Notes: a model not told the origin generated them from the letters alone. DNA of 53,493 bases from Gemmatimonadota bacterium (GCA_020061515.1 JAGUYC010000066.1:1-53493), one strand, 5' to 3'; numbered from the stretch's first letter, positions 1-11,671 are shown. Numbers and translations are program-made.

Positions 1-109
1 GGCCGAGACGTCGCGCACCTCGCGGTCGATGGAGCCGCGCACCTCGCGCACGGAGAGAGCGGGAAGAAGCGTCGCGAGCGAGAGGCCGGGACGGTCCTTC
101 ACCATCATG
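1..109 (-). CDS. murE: UDP-N-acetylmuramyl-tripeptide synthetase, N-terminal fragment (runs off window)
   Basis: Minus strand reads MMVKDRPGLSLATLLPALSVREVRGSIDREVRDVSA; ATG overlaps the ftsI stop; dcw cluster order. Confidence 0.65.
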
Positions 110-2093
110 GCTCGCTCCCCACGAGCGTGCACGCGATCCCCGATCGAAGAAGCGTTCCCGGCGCGGGATCCTGCGAGGCGACCGTCCCCGACCCGCGGAC
201 GCGGACCGCCGCCTCGGCGCGAAGAAGCACCGCTTTCGCCTCGCGGAGGAAGCGCCCCGTGCAGTCGGGCATCGTCTCCGGAAGGCACGCGGCGAAGGAG
301 GGCTCGGGCTCGGCGCGCGCAGGCTCCCCCGCGTGGGCCCAGGTCGCGACCGCTTCCCGGCGAAGCGTGGGGAGGAACGGCTCGGCAATCTCCGAGCACG
401 CCGCCTTGAGGAAGATCTCCCGGACCACCGGGCCCGCGACGGCTCCCCCGTAATAGACGCGGGAGACATCGACGAGGACCACGGCCAAGACGATCCTCGG
501 GTCGTCGGCCGGCGCGTAGCCGATGAACGAGGGGGTGAACCGCGTGTCCGAGTAGCCGCCCCCCTCGACGATCATCTCGGCGGTCCCCGTCTTCCCCGCG
601 AGACGCCAGAGGGGAACGTCGAGGCCCTTGCCGGTCCCGCGGAGCACGACCCCCCGCATGCAGTCCCGCATGAGCGCCGCGGTCTCCGAGGAGACGACGC
701 GGCGGACCGCCCGCGAGCGGAAGCGTTCGCGAACGGTCCCGTCCGGATTCAGGATCGACTCGACGATGCGGGGCTCCATGAGAACGCCGTCGTTGGCGAT
801 CGCGGCGTACGCGGCGGTGAGCTGGAGAAGGGTGACCGCGATCTCCTGTCCAAACGCGACCGTTCCGAGCGAGCGGCCGCTCCACTCGCGGGGGCGGCGG
901 AGAAGCCCGGGGAGCTCACCGGGAAGCGCGATTCCGGTGCGCGCCCCGAACCCGAACGCGCGCGAATAGGAATAGAGCTTCTCCACCCCGCGCGCGTAGG
1001 ATCCTTCTCCGCGCCCGCCGAGGCGGTAGCCGATCTGCGCGCTCACGATGTTCGACGACTTCTCGAATCCCTGCCGCCCCGTGAGCCGATCGTAGCGGCT
1101 CGTTCTCGCCTCGCGGACCTTGTAGCTGCCGAAGCTCATCTCGCCGTTGCCGGCGTCGAAGATCTCGTAAGGGGAAACCGCTTGTTCCTCGAAGGCGGCG
1201 GAGTAGGTGACGAGCTTGAACGTCGAGCCCGGCTCGTACTGCGCCGCGATGCAGCGGTTCATCAGGATCGATCCGCCCGAGCGTCTCCGCTCCTCCTCGG
1301 AGAACGAGGTCGCCATCGCGAGCACATCGCCGGTGGACGGCTCCATCGCCATCGCCATCCCCCACGCGGCCCCCGACGACTCGACCGCCTCGATCAGCTC
1401 CTGCTCGACGATCGTCTGGAGGGACGCGTCGAGCGTAAGCTTTACGTCGCAACCGTCGACGGGCGGACGGTAGGGAAAGCCGGGAAGGGAGCGTGGGCCG
1501 ACCTTCGGGATCGCCTGGAGGACCTTCCAGCCGTCCTCGCCGCGGAGGATCGGCTCGAACTCCTTCTCGATCCCCTCAATCCCCTTCATGTCCAGGTCGG
1601 TGACGCCGACGACCTGAAGGGCGAGGTTCTCGAACGGGCGCGTCCTCTCCTTCTCCGGAATGCAGTAGACGCCGGGAAGATCGGCCTCGGCGATCCGGTC
1701 GCCGACCTCCGGGTCGACCTTGCGGGCGATGTAGGCGAAGCGGGAACGTTTCCCGAGCTTCTCACGCACGGCGGATGGACGAATCCCGAGGATCCCTCCG
1801 AGAACCGCGCCGGTCTCGTCCAGGGCGCCGAGCTCCTGAATCCGCGCGGGGTCGGCGATAATCGTGTTCGAGGAGAGCGTCCGCGCGAGCACCTCTCCGT
1901 TCCGGTCGTAGATCCGCCCGCGGTTCGCGGGGATCGCCACGCGGTACTCGTGCTGCTTCTCCGCGCGCTCCCGGTAGTGCTCATGCTTGAGGATCTGAAT
2001 GTTCATGAGGCAGGCGACGAGGTAGACCCAGAGGCATGCCCCTCCGACGCAGACCAGAAACAGACGGTACCGGGCCTGATACGGACTCACCGA
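105..2093 (-). CDS. ftsI: Peptidoglycan D,D-transpeptidase (division PBP) with C-terminal PASTA-like domain
   Basis: Single TM then RGRIYDRNGEVLA, EPGSTFKLVTY, SSNIVSAQIG and KTGTAE motifs; the 5' extension of the ORF-track call (to 2231) overlaps ftsL, so the start is near 2093. Confidence 0.9.
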   Translation of the reverse strand, partial: SVSPYQARYRLFLVCVGGACLWVYLVACLMNIQILKHEHYRERAEKQHEYRVAIPANRGRIYDRNGEVLARTLSSNTIIADPARIQELGALDETGAVLGGILGIRPSAVREKLGKRSRFAYIARKVDPEVGDRIAEADLPGVYCIPEKERTRPFENLALQVVGVTDLDMKGIEGIEKEFEPILRGEDGWKVLQAIPKVGPRSLPGFPYRPPVDGCDVKLTLDASLQTIVEQELIEAVESSGAAWGMAMAMEPSTGDVLAMATSFSEEERRRSGGSILMNRCIAAQYEPGSTFKLVTYSAAFEEQAVSPYEIFDAGNGEMSFGSYKVREARTSRYDRLTGRQGFEKSSNIVSAQIGYRLGGRGEGSYARGVEKLYSYSRAFGFGARTGIALPGELPGLLRRPREWSGRSLGTVAFGQEIAVTLLQLTAAYAAIANDGVLMEPRIVESILNPDGTVRERFRSRAVRRVVSSETAALMRDCMRGVVLRGTGKGLDVPLWRLAGKTGTAEMIVEGGGYSDTRFTPSFIGYAPADDPRIVLAVVLVDVSRVYYGGAVAGPVVREIFLKAACSEIAEPFLPTLRREAVATWAHAGEPARAEPEPSFAACLPETMPDCTGRFLREAKAVLLRAEAAVRVRGSGTVASQDPAPGTLLRSGIACTLVGSEP

Positions 2094-2533
2094 TCCCGCT
2101 CCCCTCCCCTCGTCTCCTTTCCGAGTCTGCCGACGCGCTCCCAGAAACGATCGAATCTCCGGCCGGCCGAGCCGAGGATGCCGGCGGCGAGCGATCCGCC
2201 GGCCGGCTGCACGGGCGGAGTCTCCCGCCACTCGGGCAGATACGCCTGCCGCTCGGGCTCCGGGAGCTCGAGCGCAAGAGTGGAAAGCGCGATCTCCTCG
2301 ATTCGCTCCCGCTTCGTGAGCGAGGAGATCCGTCCGCGCGCGCGCTCCACATCGTCGCGAAGCCTCTCGAGACGCATCTCAAGATCTCTGTTTTCCTGGT
2401 GGAGGCGGGTCACGGAGAAGCGCTGGTTGACGCAGGCGACAAGCACGATCACCGACACGACGAGAATGGGAGCGAAGCGGCCGGTCCGGATCCCCGCCCG
2501 GAGACCGCTTCGCACGAGGGCTCTCGCGTTCAT
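2087..2533 (-). CDS. ftsL: FtsL-like cell division protein
   Basis: Small protein with one TM and a coiled coil (RLHQENRDLEMRLERLRDDVERARGRI) between rsmH and ftsI. Confidence 0.65.
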   Translation of the reverse strand: MNARALVRSGLRAGIRTGRFAPILVVSVIVLVACVNQRFSVTRLHQENRDLEMRLERLRDDVERARGRISSLTKRERIEEIALSTLALELPEPERQAYLPEWRETPPVQPAGGSLAAGILGSAGRRFDRFWERVGRLGKETRGGERDR

Positions 2534-3513
2534 CCGTTCCCCCTTCCTTCTCTCCCCTCGGGGGCGATCCGAACCGCCGCGCGGAGTCGGGCGCTCCTCG
2601 CCCGCGGGTTCCTCGCCACCTCCTCCTCGGACGGTCGGATCGCCCGGCGGGAAGATAGATGGAGCGCCGGGGTGCGTCCGCACCGGCAGACTGGCAGGTG
2701 CGGTGGACAGACGCAGCCCCGGGCCCACTCCTGAAAACGTTGCTTGACGACTCGATCTTCGATCGAGTGATACGCGATCACGGCGATGCGCCCGCCCGGC
2801 GCGAGCACGTCCACGGCCTGCGACAGTCCTTCCTCGAGCGAGGCGATCTCCTCGTTCACCTCGATGCGGATCGCTTGGAACACGCGCGCGAGTCCCTTGA
2901 TCCTTCCTTGGGCCGGAAGACGCGAAGAGACAACCTCGGCCAGCCGGCGCGTGCCGGCGATCGGAGCCGTCTCTCGCGCGCGCACGATCGCCCGCGCGAT
3001 CGCCCCGGCGTTCCGTTCTTCCCCCCAGCGGCGGATCATCCTCGCGAGTTCCTCGGCCGAGTAGCCGTTCACCACGTCGTAGGCGCTCCTGGTCCCGCTC
3101 CGGTCCATCCTCATGTCGAGCGCCCCCTCGGTCCGGTAGGAGAACCCGCGCTCGGAACGGTCGATTTGGAAGGAGCCGATCCCGAGGTCGAAGAGGATTC
3201 CCCCCACGCGCCCTTCCGATCCGGGACCGAGGAGCGCGCGAAGATCCCGAAAATTCCCTCGCACCAGATCCACGGGAACCGCGGATCGCACGAAGCGGCG
3301 CCCGGCTTCCTCGAGAATCTCTCCGTCGCGATCGATCCCCACGACACGCTCGATTCCCTCCACGGCATCGAGGACCGCGGCCGTGTGGTTGCCCAGCCCG
3401 AAGGTCGCGTCGACGAAGACTCCGCCCGGGAACGGCCGCAGCGCCTCGGCGACCTCGCGCGCCAAGACCGGTTCGTGGCCCCCTCCGCCGAGGGCCGGGT
3501 CATCGGATCTCAT
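2530..3513 (-). CDS. rsmH: 16S rRNA (cytosine(1402)-N(4))-methyltransferase
   Basis: HEPVLAREV, FVDATFGLGNHTAAVL, SYHSIEDRVVKQ motifs; downstream of mraZ. Confidence 0.95.
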   Translation of the reverse strand: MRSDDPALGGGGHEPVLAREVAEALRPFPGGVFVDATFGLGNHTAAVLDAVEGIERVVGIDRDGEILEEAGRRFVRSAVPVDLVRGNFRDLRALLGPGSEGRVGGILFDLGIGSFQIDRSERGFSYRTEGALDMRMDRSGTRSAYDVVNGYSAEELARMIRRWGEERNAGAIARAIVRARETAPIAGTRRLAEVVSSRLPAQGRIKGLARVFQAIRIEVNEEIASLEEGLSQAVDVLAPGGRIAVIAYHSIEDRVVKQRFQEWARGCVCPPHLPVCRCGRTPALHLSSRRAIRPSEEEVARNPRARSARLRAAVRIAPEGREGRGNG

Positions 3514-3973
3514 CGGGACGCGACTTCTCGTGCAACCGAGCCAGCTCCTCGGCGGCCCGCTCGAACGTCATGTCCGATCCGGAGTGGTACGCCTCATAGA
3601 TTTCTGGGTTAAATATTTCAATATGTTGGAACACACCGAGCACGAGCGCCTCGCGGTCGATCTTCGCGTACTCGCGAAGGTCCTTCGAGAGGACGATCCG
3701 GCCTTGCGCGTCAAGAACGCACGGCTTCGCGTGATACCCCATCATGCGGGCGATCCGCCGGACGTTGGTCGATGTGAACGGAAGACGGTGGATCAGGCTC
3801 TCTTCTTCCTCCCATCGGTCGGGAGGATAGAGAGCGATGCAGTGCTCGTAGCCGAGGGTCAGGGTTCCCGAGCGGCCGGGCTCGGGGAAGAGAATCTTGC
3901 GGAAAGCCGCTGGGATGATCACGCGCCCCTTCGAGTCGACGGCGACGCGATGGGAGCCGAGGAGCCGTTCCAC
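3500..3973 (-). CDS. mraZ: MraZ transcriptional regulator
   Basis: SHRVAVDSKGRVIIPAAFR and DAQGRIVLSKDLREYA repeats; upstream of rsmH. Confidence 0.95.
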   Translation of the reverse strand: MERLLGSHRVAVDSKGRVIIPAAFRKILFPEPGRSGTLTLGYEHCIALYPPDRWEEEESLIHRLPFTSTNVRRIARMMGYHAKPCVLDAQGRIVLSKDLREYAKIDREALVLGVFQHIEIFNPEIYEAYHSGSDMTFERAAEELARLHEKSRPDEIR

Positions 3974-4168
3974 CGTTTCCCTCCGGGTGCGGCGGAAGGC
4001 GGGTGCACTCGCGATTTCCCTTCGCTCGTTTCGGGCGCCGTGCTATCCTTCGCCCGCACGGCTGTCGAGATCCGGCCCCCCGGATTCCGCTCGACAGCGA
4101 TGCGAGGAACCCATGGCCTCTGCGCTCCTGCTCGGGGGCTCCGAAACAAACAATAGAGGGGACCGCGC

Positions 4169-4221
4169 CCCACTTCCACCCACGGATCCCCACTTTATGC
4201 CCCCGCTTGGGAGCGTGTCAA
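4169..4221 (-). promoter_or_regulatory. mraZ promoter (TTGACA-16-CATAAA) with three MraZ-box-like GTGGG repeats at 10-bp spacing
   Basis: cccac on plus at 4169, 4179 and 4189 (GTGGG on minus); tgtcaa 4216-4221 and tttatg 4194-4199. Confidence 0.7.
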
Positions 4222-4385
4222 CACTTTTTTCCCTCTCCGGCGCCCTTTTCCCGCACGTCTTCCCCGCGGCGAAGCGGCTCCCCCCCCGGCTCTCGAATCC
4301 GATCGAAGGAAACGTCGCAACCTCTTATCGAAAGGCGAATTGACCCTCGGCCTGCGAAGGTGGGGAGAAGTGGGAGAAAGAAGAG

Positions 4386-4413
4386 AAAGACCGGACGCGC
4401 CTGTCCGGTCTTT
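4386..4413 (-). terminator. Intrinsic terminator between acyl-CoA dehydrogenase end and mraZ promoter
   Basis: aaagaccggac-gcgcct-gtccggtcttt: perfect 11-bp stem with A/T flanks. Confidence 0.85.
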
Positions 4414-4434
4414 TGATGGTTCAAGAATCGCGGG

Positions 4435-5580
4435 TCAGTCCCCTCGGACGACGTCGCGCCCGATCGTGCTTCTCTGGATCTCGGACGTTCCTTCGAAGAT
4501 CTCCGCCGCCTTCGCGTCGCGGTAGATCTGCTCGATGCGATACTCGCGCATGTAGCCGTAGCCGCCGTGAATCTGGATCGCGCGGCTCGCGGTGCGGGTC
4601 GCCGTCTCGGTGGCGAAGAGCTTCGCCTGGCACGCCTGCCTGGCGTACGGAAGGTCCTTCTCCTTCCGCCAGCCCGCCTCGTACGTGAGCAGGCGCGCGG
4701 CGTCGATCTCGGTTCTCATGTCGGCGAAGAGCCACTGGATCCCCTGAAAGTCGGCGATCCGTTGCCCGAACTGCTCGCGCGCGCGCGCGTAGTCGCGCGC
4801 CGCTTCGAAGGCCTCCTCCGCCATGCCGACCGCGGAGGCGGCCACCGCGATCCGTCCGCCGTGGAGCGTCTCGATCGCGATCCGAAGTCCCTTCCCCGGC
4901 GCGCCGAGGAGCGCGCTCTCCGGAACCTCGACGTCGCGGAAGATCAGCTCGCACGTGGGCGAGCTCTTCAGCCCCATCTTGTTCTCCACCGTGCCGACGG
5001 AGAAGCCCGGCGCGGTCGCATCGACGAGAAACGCCGACATCCCGCGGATCGCGCCGCCCCCCCGATCGATCTTCGAGAAGAGGATCACGAAATCGGCGAC
5101 CGAGCCGTTCGTGATGAAGATCTTCGTTCCGTTGATGACGTAGCGGTCTTTCTTCTTCACCGCGGCCGTCTTGATGTGGGTCGCGTCCGATCCGGCGTCC
5201 GGCTCGCTGAGGGCGTAGCACCCGAGAAGCTCTCCCGTCGCGGAGCCGCGGAGATACTTCCGCTTCTGCTCTTCGGTGCCGAAGACGAGGAGCGGATAGT
5301 TGAGGAGCGAATTATGAAGCCCGAGAGTCATCCCCTGCCCGGCGCTCGCGCGGGAGATCTCTTCGGTGGCGATGAGATAGCTCGTGAAGTCGAGCCCCTG
5401 CCCGCCGTATTCCTCCGGGACGCACATGCCGAGGAAGCCGTTCTCGGCAAGCCTCTTGGTGATCGGGCGAGAGAACTCCCCCTTCTCCTCCGCCTCCGCC
5501 GCCTCCTCGCGGATCTCGTCCGCGAACTGGCGCGCCATGTTCCGAATCATCTCTTGCTCTTCGGTCCAACTGAAGTCCAT
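4435..5580 (-). CDS. Acyl-CoA dehydrogenase
   Basis: MDFSWTEEQEMIRNMARQFADEI; YALSEPDAGSD; QIHGGYGYMREYRIEQIYRDAKAAEIFEGTSEIQR. Confidence 0.95.
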   Translation of the reverse strand: MDFSWTEEQEMIRNMARQFADEIREEAAEAEEKGEFSRPITKRLAENGFLGMCVPEEYGGQGLDFTSYLIATEEISRASAGQGMTLGLHNSLLNYPLLVFGTEEQKRKYLRGSATGELLGCYALSEPDAGSDATHIKTAAVKKKDRYVINGTKIFITNGSVADFVILFSKIDRGGGAIRGMSAFLVDATAPGFSVGTVENKMGLKSSPTCELIFRDVEVPESALLGAPGKGLRIAIETLHGGRIAVAASAVGMAEEAFEAARDYARAREQFGQRIADFQGIQWLFADMRTEIDAARLLTYEAGWRKEKDLPYARQACQAKLFATETATRTASRAIQIHGGYGYMREYRIEQIYRDAKAAEIFEGTSEIQRSTIGRDVVRGD

Positions 5581-5650
5581 CTTCTTCTCCGGCGGCCGGG
5601 CGGGGCGCACGAACCCTTCGCGCCCGGGCAAGGAGCGGATCCGGGGCCGC

Positions 5651-6433
5651 CTACTTCCCGCGGAACTCCGCTTTCCGTTTCTCGAGGAACGCGCGGCACC
5701 CTTCCTTCGCGTCCTCGGTTCCGCACACGAGCCCGAAGAGGGACGCTTCGTAGGCGCTCCCCTCCTCCAGCGTCATGTCGAGACCGTGATGGATTGCGTC
5801 GAGGGCGCAGCGCACCGCGATCGGTCCGACCTTGTAGATCGGCTCCAGGATCTCCCCGCACGCGTCGAGAAGATTCTCTGGCGGAACGACGCGGTTGACG
5901 AGTCCGATTCGAAGCGCCTCGTCGGCGAGGACCTTGCGTCCGGTCGCGACGATCTCCGAGGCGATTCCTTTCCCGACGAGCCGCGCGAGGCGCTGGGTCC
6001 CGCCGTAGCCGGGGATCACCCCGAGACTGACCTCCGGGAGCCCGAAGACCGCCTTCTCCGAGGCGACGCGCATCGTGCACGCGAGCGCGAGCTCGCATCC
6101 TCCGCCGAGAGCGAAGCCGTTCACGGCCGCGATCACCGGCTTTCCGATCTTCTCGATCAGCCCGAACACGTGCTGCCCGGAGAGGGAGAACGCGCGGGCG
6201 CCTTCCGCGTCGAGCGCGGCGATCTCGTTGATGTCGGCCCCCGCCACGAAGGCGCGGTCCCCCTCGCCGGTGACGATCACGCCTCCCACCGAGGAATCCC
6301 TTTTGAGTTCAAGGAAAACCTCGCGGAGCTCGTTCATCGTCTCCTTGTTCAGGGCGTTCAGGACCTTCGGGCGGTTGATGCGGACGACCGCCGTCTTTCC
6401 GGTCCGATCGACGACGAGATGCTTCGCCTCCAT
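5651..6433 (-). CDS. Enoyl-CoA hydratase/isomerase family protein
   Basis: Crotonase motifs AFVAGADINEIAAL, NGFALGGGCELALACTMRVAS. Confidence 0.93.
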   Translation of the reverse strand: MEAKHLVVDRTGKTAVVRINRPKVLNALNKETMNELREVFLELKRDSSVGGVIVTGEGDRAFVAGADINEIAALDAEGARAFSLSGQHVFGLIEKIGKPVIAAVNGFALGGGCELALACTMRVASEKAVFGLPEVSLGVIPGYGGTQRLARLVGKGIASEIVATGRKVLADEALRIGLVNRVVPPENLLDACGEILEPIYKVGPIAVRCALDAIHHGLDMTLEEGSAYEASLFGLVCGTEDAKEGCRAFLEKRKAEFRGK

Positions 6434-6722
6434 GTTCGCCTCCCCTCTCTTCGTTCGAATCGAGAAGCGCCGCGCTCCGTCCGGACGGTCCGCCGCCCGG
6501 CCGGATGCGTGTCCCTTGCCTCGCGCGGAGAGCGTGCCGGTCGGTCCGCCGCCGGAAAGAAGCGCCGTCCCTTCCGGAGCGGAACGGTCACGCTCTCCCA
6601 GGCTACCGGCACGGCGCGCGGGGTGTCAACAGCATTCTCCCCGAGGCGCGGCGCGTAACTCGTTCGAAAGCAAAAGGGTTATCCGATTGACGCGGCGCCC
6701 CGCTTCCCGCTAGTCTCCTCGC

Positions 6723-8393
<1,671 letters not shown>

Positions 8394-8414
8394 CCTGGCC
8401 GGGGAGGATGCCTC

Positions 8415-8816
8415 TTGAAGATCGTTCGGGTCGATCATGTCGGGATCGCGATGCAGGAGATCGAGTCGATCGGTCCCCTTCTTCGCGCCCTCTTTCCCGA
8501 TCGGGATCCCCACGTGGAGACGGTTCCGGATCAGGGGGTGAAGACGACCTCCCACCGCGCGGGGGAGACGTCCCTCGAGTTCCTCGAGGGGTCCGGCGCG
8601 GATGGCCCGGTCGATCGGTTCCTCGCGAAGCGAGGGAACGGGATCCACCACATCGCGCTCGCGGTCGAGGATCTCGAGGGGGCTCTCGCGGAGCTTCGAG
8701 AAGCCGGCATCCCTCTCATCGACGAGACGCCTCGGCGCGGCGCGGAGGGGAAGCGAATCGCTTTCCTTCATCCGAAGGGGACCGGCGGGATCCTGATCGA
8801 GCTGTGCGAGGCGTGA
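8415..8816 (+). CDS. mce: Methylmalonyl-CoA epimerase (VOC family)
   Basis: VRVDHVGIAMQEIE..GNGIHHIALAVEDL; TTG start; adjacent to MCM. Confidence 0.9.
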   Translation: MKIVRVDHVGIAMQEIESIGPLLRALFPDRDPHVETVPDQGVKTTSHRAGETSLEFLEGSGADGPVDRFLAKRGNGIHHIALAVEDLEGALAELREAGIPLIDETPRRGAEGKRIAFLHPKGTGGILIELCEA

Positions 8817-8883
8817 TCCGGGCCGCGCGGCGGCGCGGGTCCTTGTTCTTCATTTCTCAAGGATCGAGAGGCGGCCGAGACCG

Positions 8884-10584
8884 GTGACCACGTTTCTTCT
8901 TCCGATCGGTGCGCTGTTCTTCCTCGCCGCAACCCTCCTCCTCCGGCAGCCTCCGGGGCTCGCGATCACCGCGCTTCTTCTCTCCGCCGTCTCGTTCGTC
9001 CCGATTTCGAGCGAGTTTCCCCGGACCTTCGAGCGGGCGGGCGCGCGGGTCGAGCGACGCTTCGCTCTCCTTCTCGGTCTTCTGACGGCGGCGCTTGTTG
9101 CGTTCTACGCTTGGCTCTGGGGATTCCACGCATACCGGTTCCAGCCGGTCGTTCACGACGAGTTCGCCTATCTCTTTCAGGCGAAAACCTTTCTCGCGGG
9201 CCGACTTCTCTTTCCATCCCCGCCCGAGCCGCTCTTCTTCGACGCGTTTCACATCCTGACCGATCCGGTCTACGCGTCGAAATACCCGCCGGGACACGCG
9301 CTTCTTCTTCTCCCCGGAGTCTCGCTCGGCGTGCCGTGGCTCGTCCCGATCCTCGCGACCGCCCTCTCGCTCGCGCTCCTCGGGATTCTCGCGAGGCCGC
9401 ATCTCGGCGCCGCGGGATCCCTTCTTCTCGTCCTTCTCTTCGGCTTCGCTCCCGCGGGGATCCAAACGGCGACTACCTACCTCTCGCAGACGTCGTATCT
9501 CCTCTCGTTCCTCCTCTTCGTCTTCTTCTTGACGCGCTGGGTGCGGAGCGGCGGGCGCGCGAACCCTCTTCTCGCGGGGCTCTTTCTCGGTCTCGCGTTC
9601 CTCGTCCGGCACTGGAATGCCGTCGTGCTCGCTGCGTTCGCAGCCGCGTGTCTTCTTCTCTTCCGCGAAGCGCGCGCTTCCTTCCGGAGACCGGCGCGGA
9701 CCGCGCTCTTTCTCCTTCCTCTCGCGCTCGCTGCGTTCTCGGTGCTCGCGTACAACCGCGCCGTCACCGGCTCGGCCTTCACGACCCCCTGGGAGCTTTA
9801 TGCCGAAAGGAGCCAGCCCGAGGACCGGTTCGGGTTCTACAGAGGGGAACCGATCGAGGAGCGCTCGGTCGCCGCGGGGAAACGGATCTACAACGAACGA
9901 GTGCTCTATCCGAACCGCACGCGCTACACGCCGGACCTCGCGATCCGATCGCTCCTTATCTTGCGGATCCCGATGTCCGCGTGGGAGGCGCTCCCGCCGG
10001 TCGGCTTCCTCTTTCTCGTGCCGTTCCTCCTCGCGCTTCGGGGCGCGCGGCGCCAGGCCGGTCTTGCGGCACTCTCGTTCTCGTTCCTTCTCCACGCGGC
10101 GTACCTTCTGTATTGGTTCCCGTGGGGACCGTACTACCACGAGATCACGCCCCTTCTTCTCGCGCTCCCCCTTCTCGGCGCGCGGGAGACGATGGAGCGC
10201 GCGTCGCGAGAGAGGCGTCCCGGCGTCTTCCTTTCGGCGATCCTTCTCCTCTCCCTTACCCTGGCGGCGGCCGCGGCCCGTCTCCCCTTCCAGATCGACT
10301 TCCGAAGGGAGAAGGCGGCCGTTCACGCCCGCTTCGAGCGCCTCGCCCTGCGCCGAACGCCGCCCGGATCGATCCTCTTCCTTCGCTACGGACGGGGTCA
10401 CAACCCGGACCTCGACCTCGTGAACAACGAGCCGGACCTCGCGCGCGCGGCGAGGATCTACGTCCACGATCTCGGCGAGGAGAGAAATCGAGCGTTCCGC
10501 GAGGCGCACTTCCCGGACCGCGCGCCGTTTCATTTCGACGAGGATCGCCGCACGGTCGCGCCCGGCTACGCGCCCCCCCAATAG
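8884..10584 (+). CDS. Multi-TM glycosyltransferase family 39-like membrane protein
   Basis: Polytopic, with the acidic loop motif VVHDEFAYLFQAKTFLAGR and ASKYPPGHALLL. Confidence 0.7.
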   Translation: MTTFLLPIGALFFLAATLLLRQPPGLAITALLLSAVSFVPISSEFPRTFERAGARVERRFALLLGLLTAALVAFYAWLWGFHAYRFQPVVHDEFAYLFQAKTFLAGRLLFPSPPEPLFFDAFHILTDPVYASKYPPGHALLLLPGVSLGVPWLVPILATALSLALLGILARPHLGAAGSLLLVLLFGFAPAGIQTATTYLSQTSYLLSFLLFVFFLTRWVRSGGRANPLLAGLFLGLAFLVRHWNAVVLAAFAAACLLLFREARASFRRPARTALFLLPLALAAFSVLAYNRAVTGSAFTTPWELYAERSQPEDRFGFYRGEPIEERSVAAGKRIYNERVLYPNRTRYTPDLAIRSLLILRIPMSAWEALPPVGFLFLVPFLLALRGARRQAGLAALSFSFLLHAAYLLYWFPWGPYYHEITPLLLALPLLGARETMERASRERRPGVFLSAILLLSLTLAAAAARLPFQIDFRREKAAVHARFERLALRRTPPGSILFLRYGRGHNPDLDLVNNEPDLARAARIYVHDLGEERNRAFREAHFPDRAPFHFDEDRRTVAPGYAPPQ

Positions 10585-10589
10585 AAAGA

Positions 10590-10611
10590 GGCCGCGGGCG
10601 GTCCCGCGGCC
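10590..10611. terminator. Bidirectional terminator hairpin
   Basis: ggccgcggg-cggt-cccgcggcc between convergent genes. Confidence 0.7.
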
Positions 10612-10636
10612 CTTCGTCAAGAGCTTGAGATCTCGA

Positions 10637-11311
10637 TTAACGATACAGAGTCTTCACCTGGCCCCAGCTCGACTCCTCGGTCCCCGTGACCTCCGCGCAG
10701 ACCCAGACGTCCCACGAGGTGAGGTTCGTGTCGTCGCCCGCCGCCGCGTCGCCGATCTCGAGCCAGAAGTTCCCGCCCGTCGGCGCGCCGATGAAGGCGG
10801 CGAAGGGGAAGGGGGATTCCGGCGCCGGCAGGTAGCAGCCGGTCGGGATCAGGGACGGGCAGGTCGGGTCGCCGAGGGCCGCGAGCGCCTCGTCCCCGAA
10901 CGTGTAGTAGCCGTTCACGTCGCCGCTGCAGCCGCAGCATCCGTCCGGCCAGGGACAGCCCGCGAGGTTCGGGCGACAGAGGAGCGCCACCGGCCCGATG
11001 TCGTAAACGTTGTCTCCGTCCACATCGTAGTAAAGCCAAGCGACGAGGTCGCCGACCCAGGTCTGGGTGAGCGTCAGGCTGCCGATGATCTTCGTGATCA
11101 CGCCGCCCGGGGCGGTGGGCAGAGGACCGAACGTGTACAGGACGTCCGAGACCAACACCTGGCCGACCGGGAAGACATACTGCGTGCACCCGGTCACGTC
11201 GCACTCGACGCGCTCCGCCGGCTCGCCGCCGTCGTTCGGGATCTTGACGTCGTCGGCGTACGCGCCGATGGCGATCCCGAGGAGGAGAATCACGATCGCC
11301 GTCTTCTTCAT
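10637..11311 (-). CDS. Secreted protein with proprotein-convertase-P-like domain, ending TEESSWGQVKTLYR
   Basis: Signal peptide MKKTAIVILLLGIAIGAYA; IGSLTLTQTWVGDLVAWLYYDVDG. Confidence 0.75.
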   Translation of the reverse strand: MKKTAIVILLLGIAIGAYADDVKIPNDGGEPAERVECDVTGCTQYVFPVGQVLVSDVLYTFGPLPTAPGGVITKIIGSLTLTQTWVGDLVAWLYYDVDGDNVYDIGPVALLCRPNLAGCPWPDGCCGCSGDVNGYYTFGDEALAALGDPTCPSLIPTGCYLPAPESPFPFAAFIGAPTGGNFWLEIGDAAAGDDTNLTSWDVWVCAEVTGTEESSWGQVKTLYR

Positions 11312-11526
11312 TCCACACACCTCTCGGCAAGGACCCTTGTGTCTTCCGCTCGGAAGACCCGCGGTTCGCGCGCGGCCTGCGCCGGGAGCCCGGAGAGGGT
11401 CCGTTCTCCGGACGGGGGGCAACAAGGCCGCCCTTCCACCATAACAAACAGAAACTATCGAAGAGGCCCGCCCCCCACCGTCCGGGGCGATGCTCTCCTC
11501 GTCCACGGGGGTCTCGAAGCGGTGAT

Positions 11527-11556
11527 AGGTTAGCATGAGGACCTCTGCGATGTCAA
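11527..11556 (-). promoter_or_regulatory. Putative sigma70-type promoter, TTGACA-18-TAACCT, upstream of secreted protein
   Basis: tgtcaa 11551-11556, aggtta 11527-11532. Confidence 0.4.
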
Positions 11557-11589
11557 GGGCGTTCGGGAGCCGGGTTCGGAGGTCCCCAC

Positions 11590-11659
11590 GGCGACGGAAG
11601 GGAGGCCTCTTGAGGCCACGATCCGCGTCCGCAGTAGGAAACGCGTGCATCGTCCAGGC
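11590..11659. repeat. Right-half copy (C) of the 183-bp palindromic element
   Basis: ggcgacggaagggaggcctc..gatccgcgtccgcagtaggaaacgcgtgcatcgtccaggc matches right half of copies A and B. Confidence 0.75.
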
Positions 11660-11671
11660 GGAAAAGAAGGA

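Noticed and set aside
333-2747. 804-aa plus-strand ORF
   Set aside because: Antisense to ftsI/ftsL/rsmH; Arg/Asp/His-rich shadow ORF typical of high-GC DNA.
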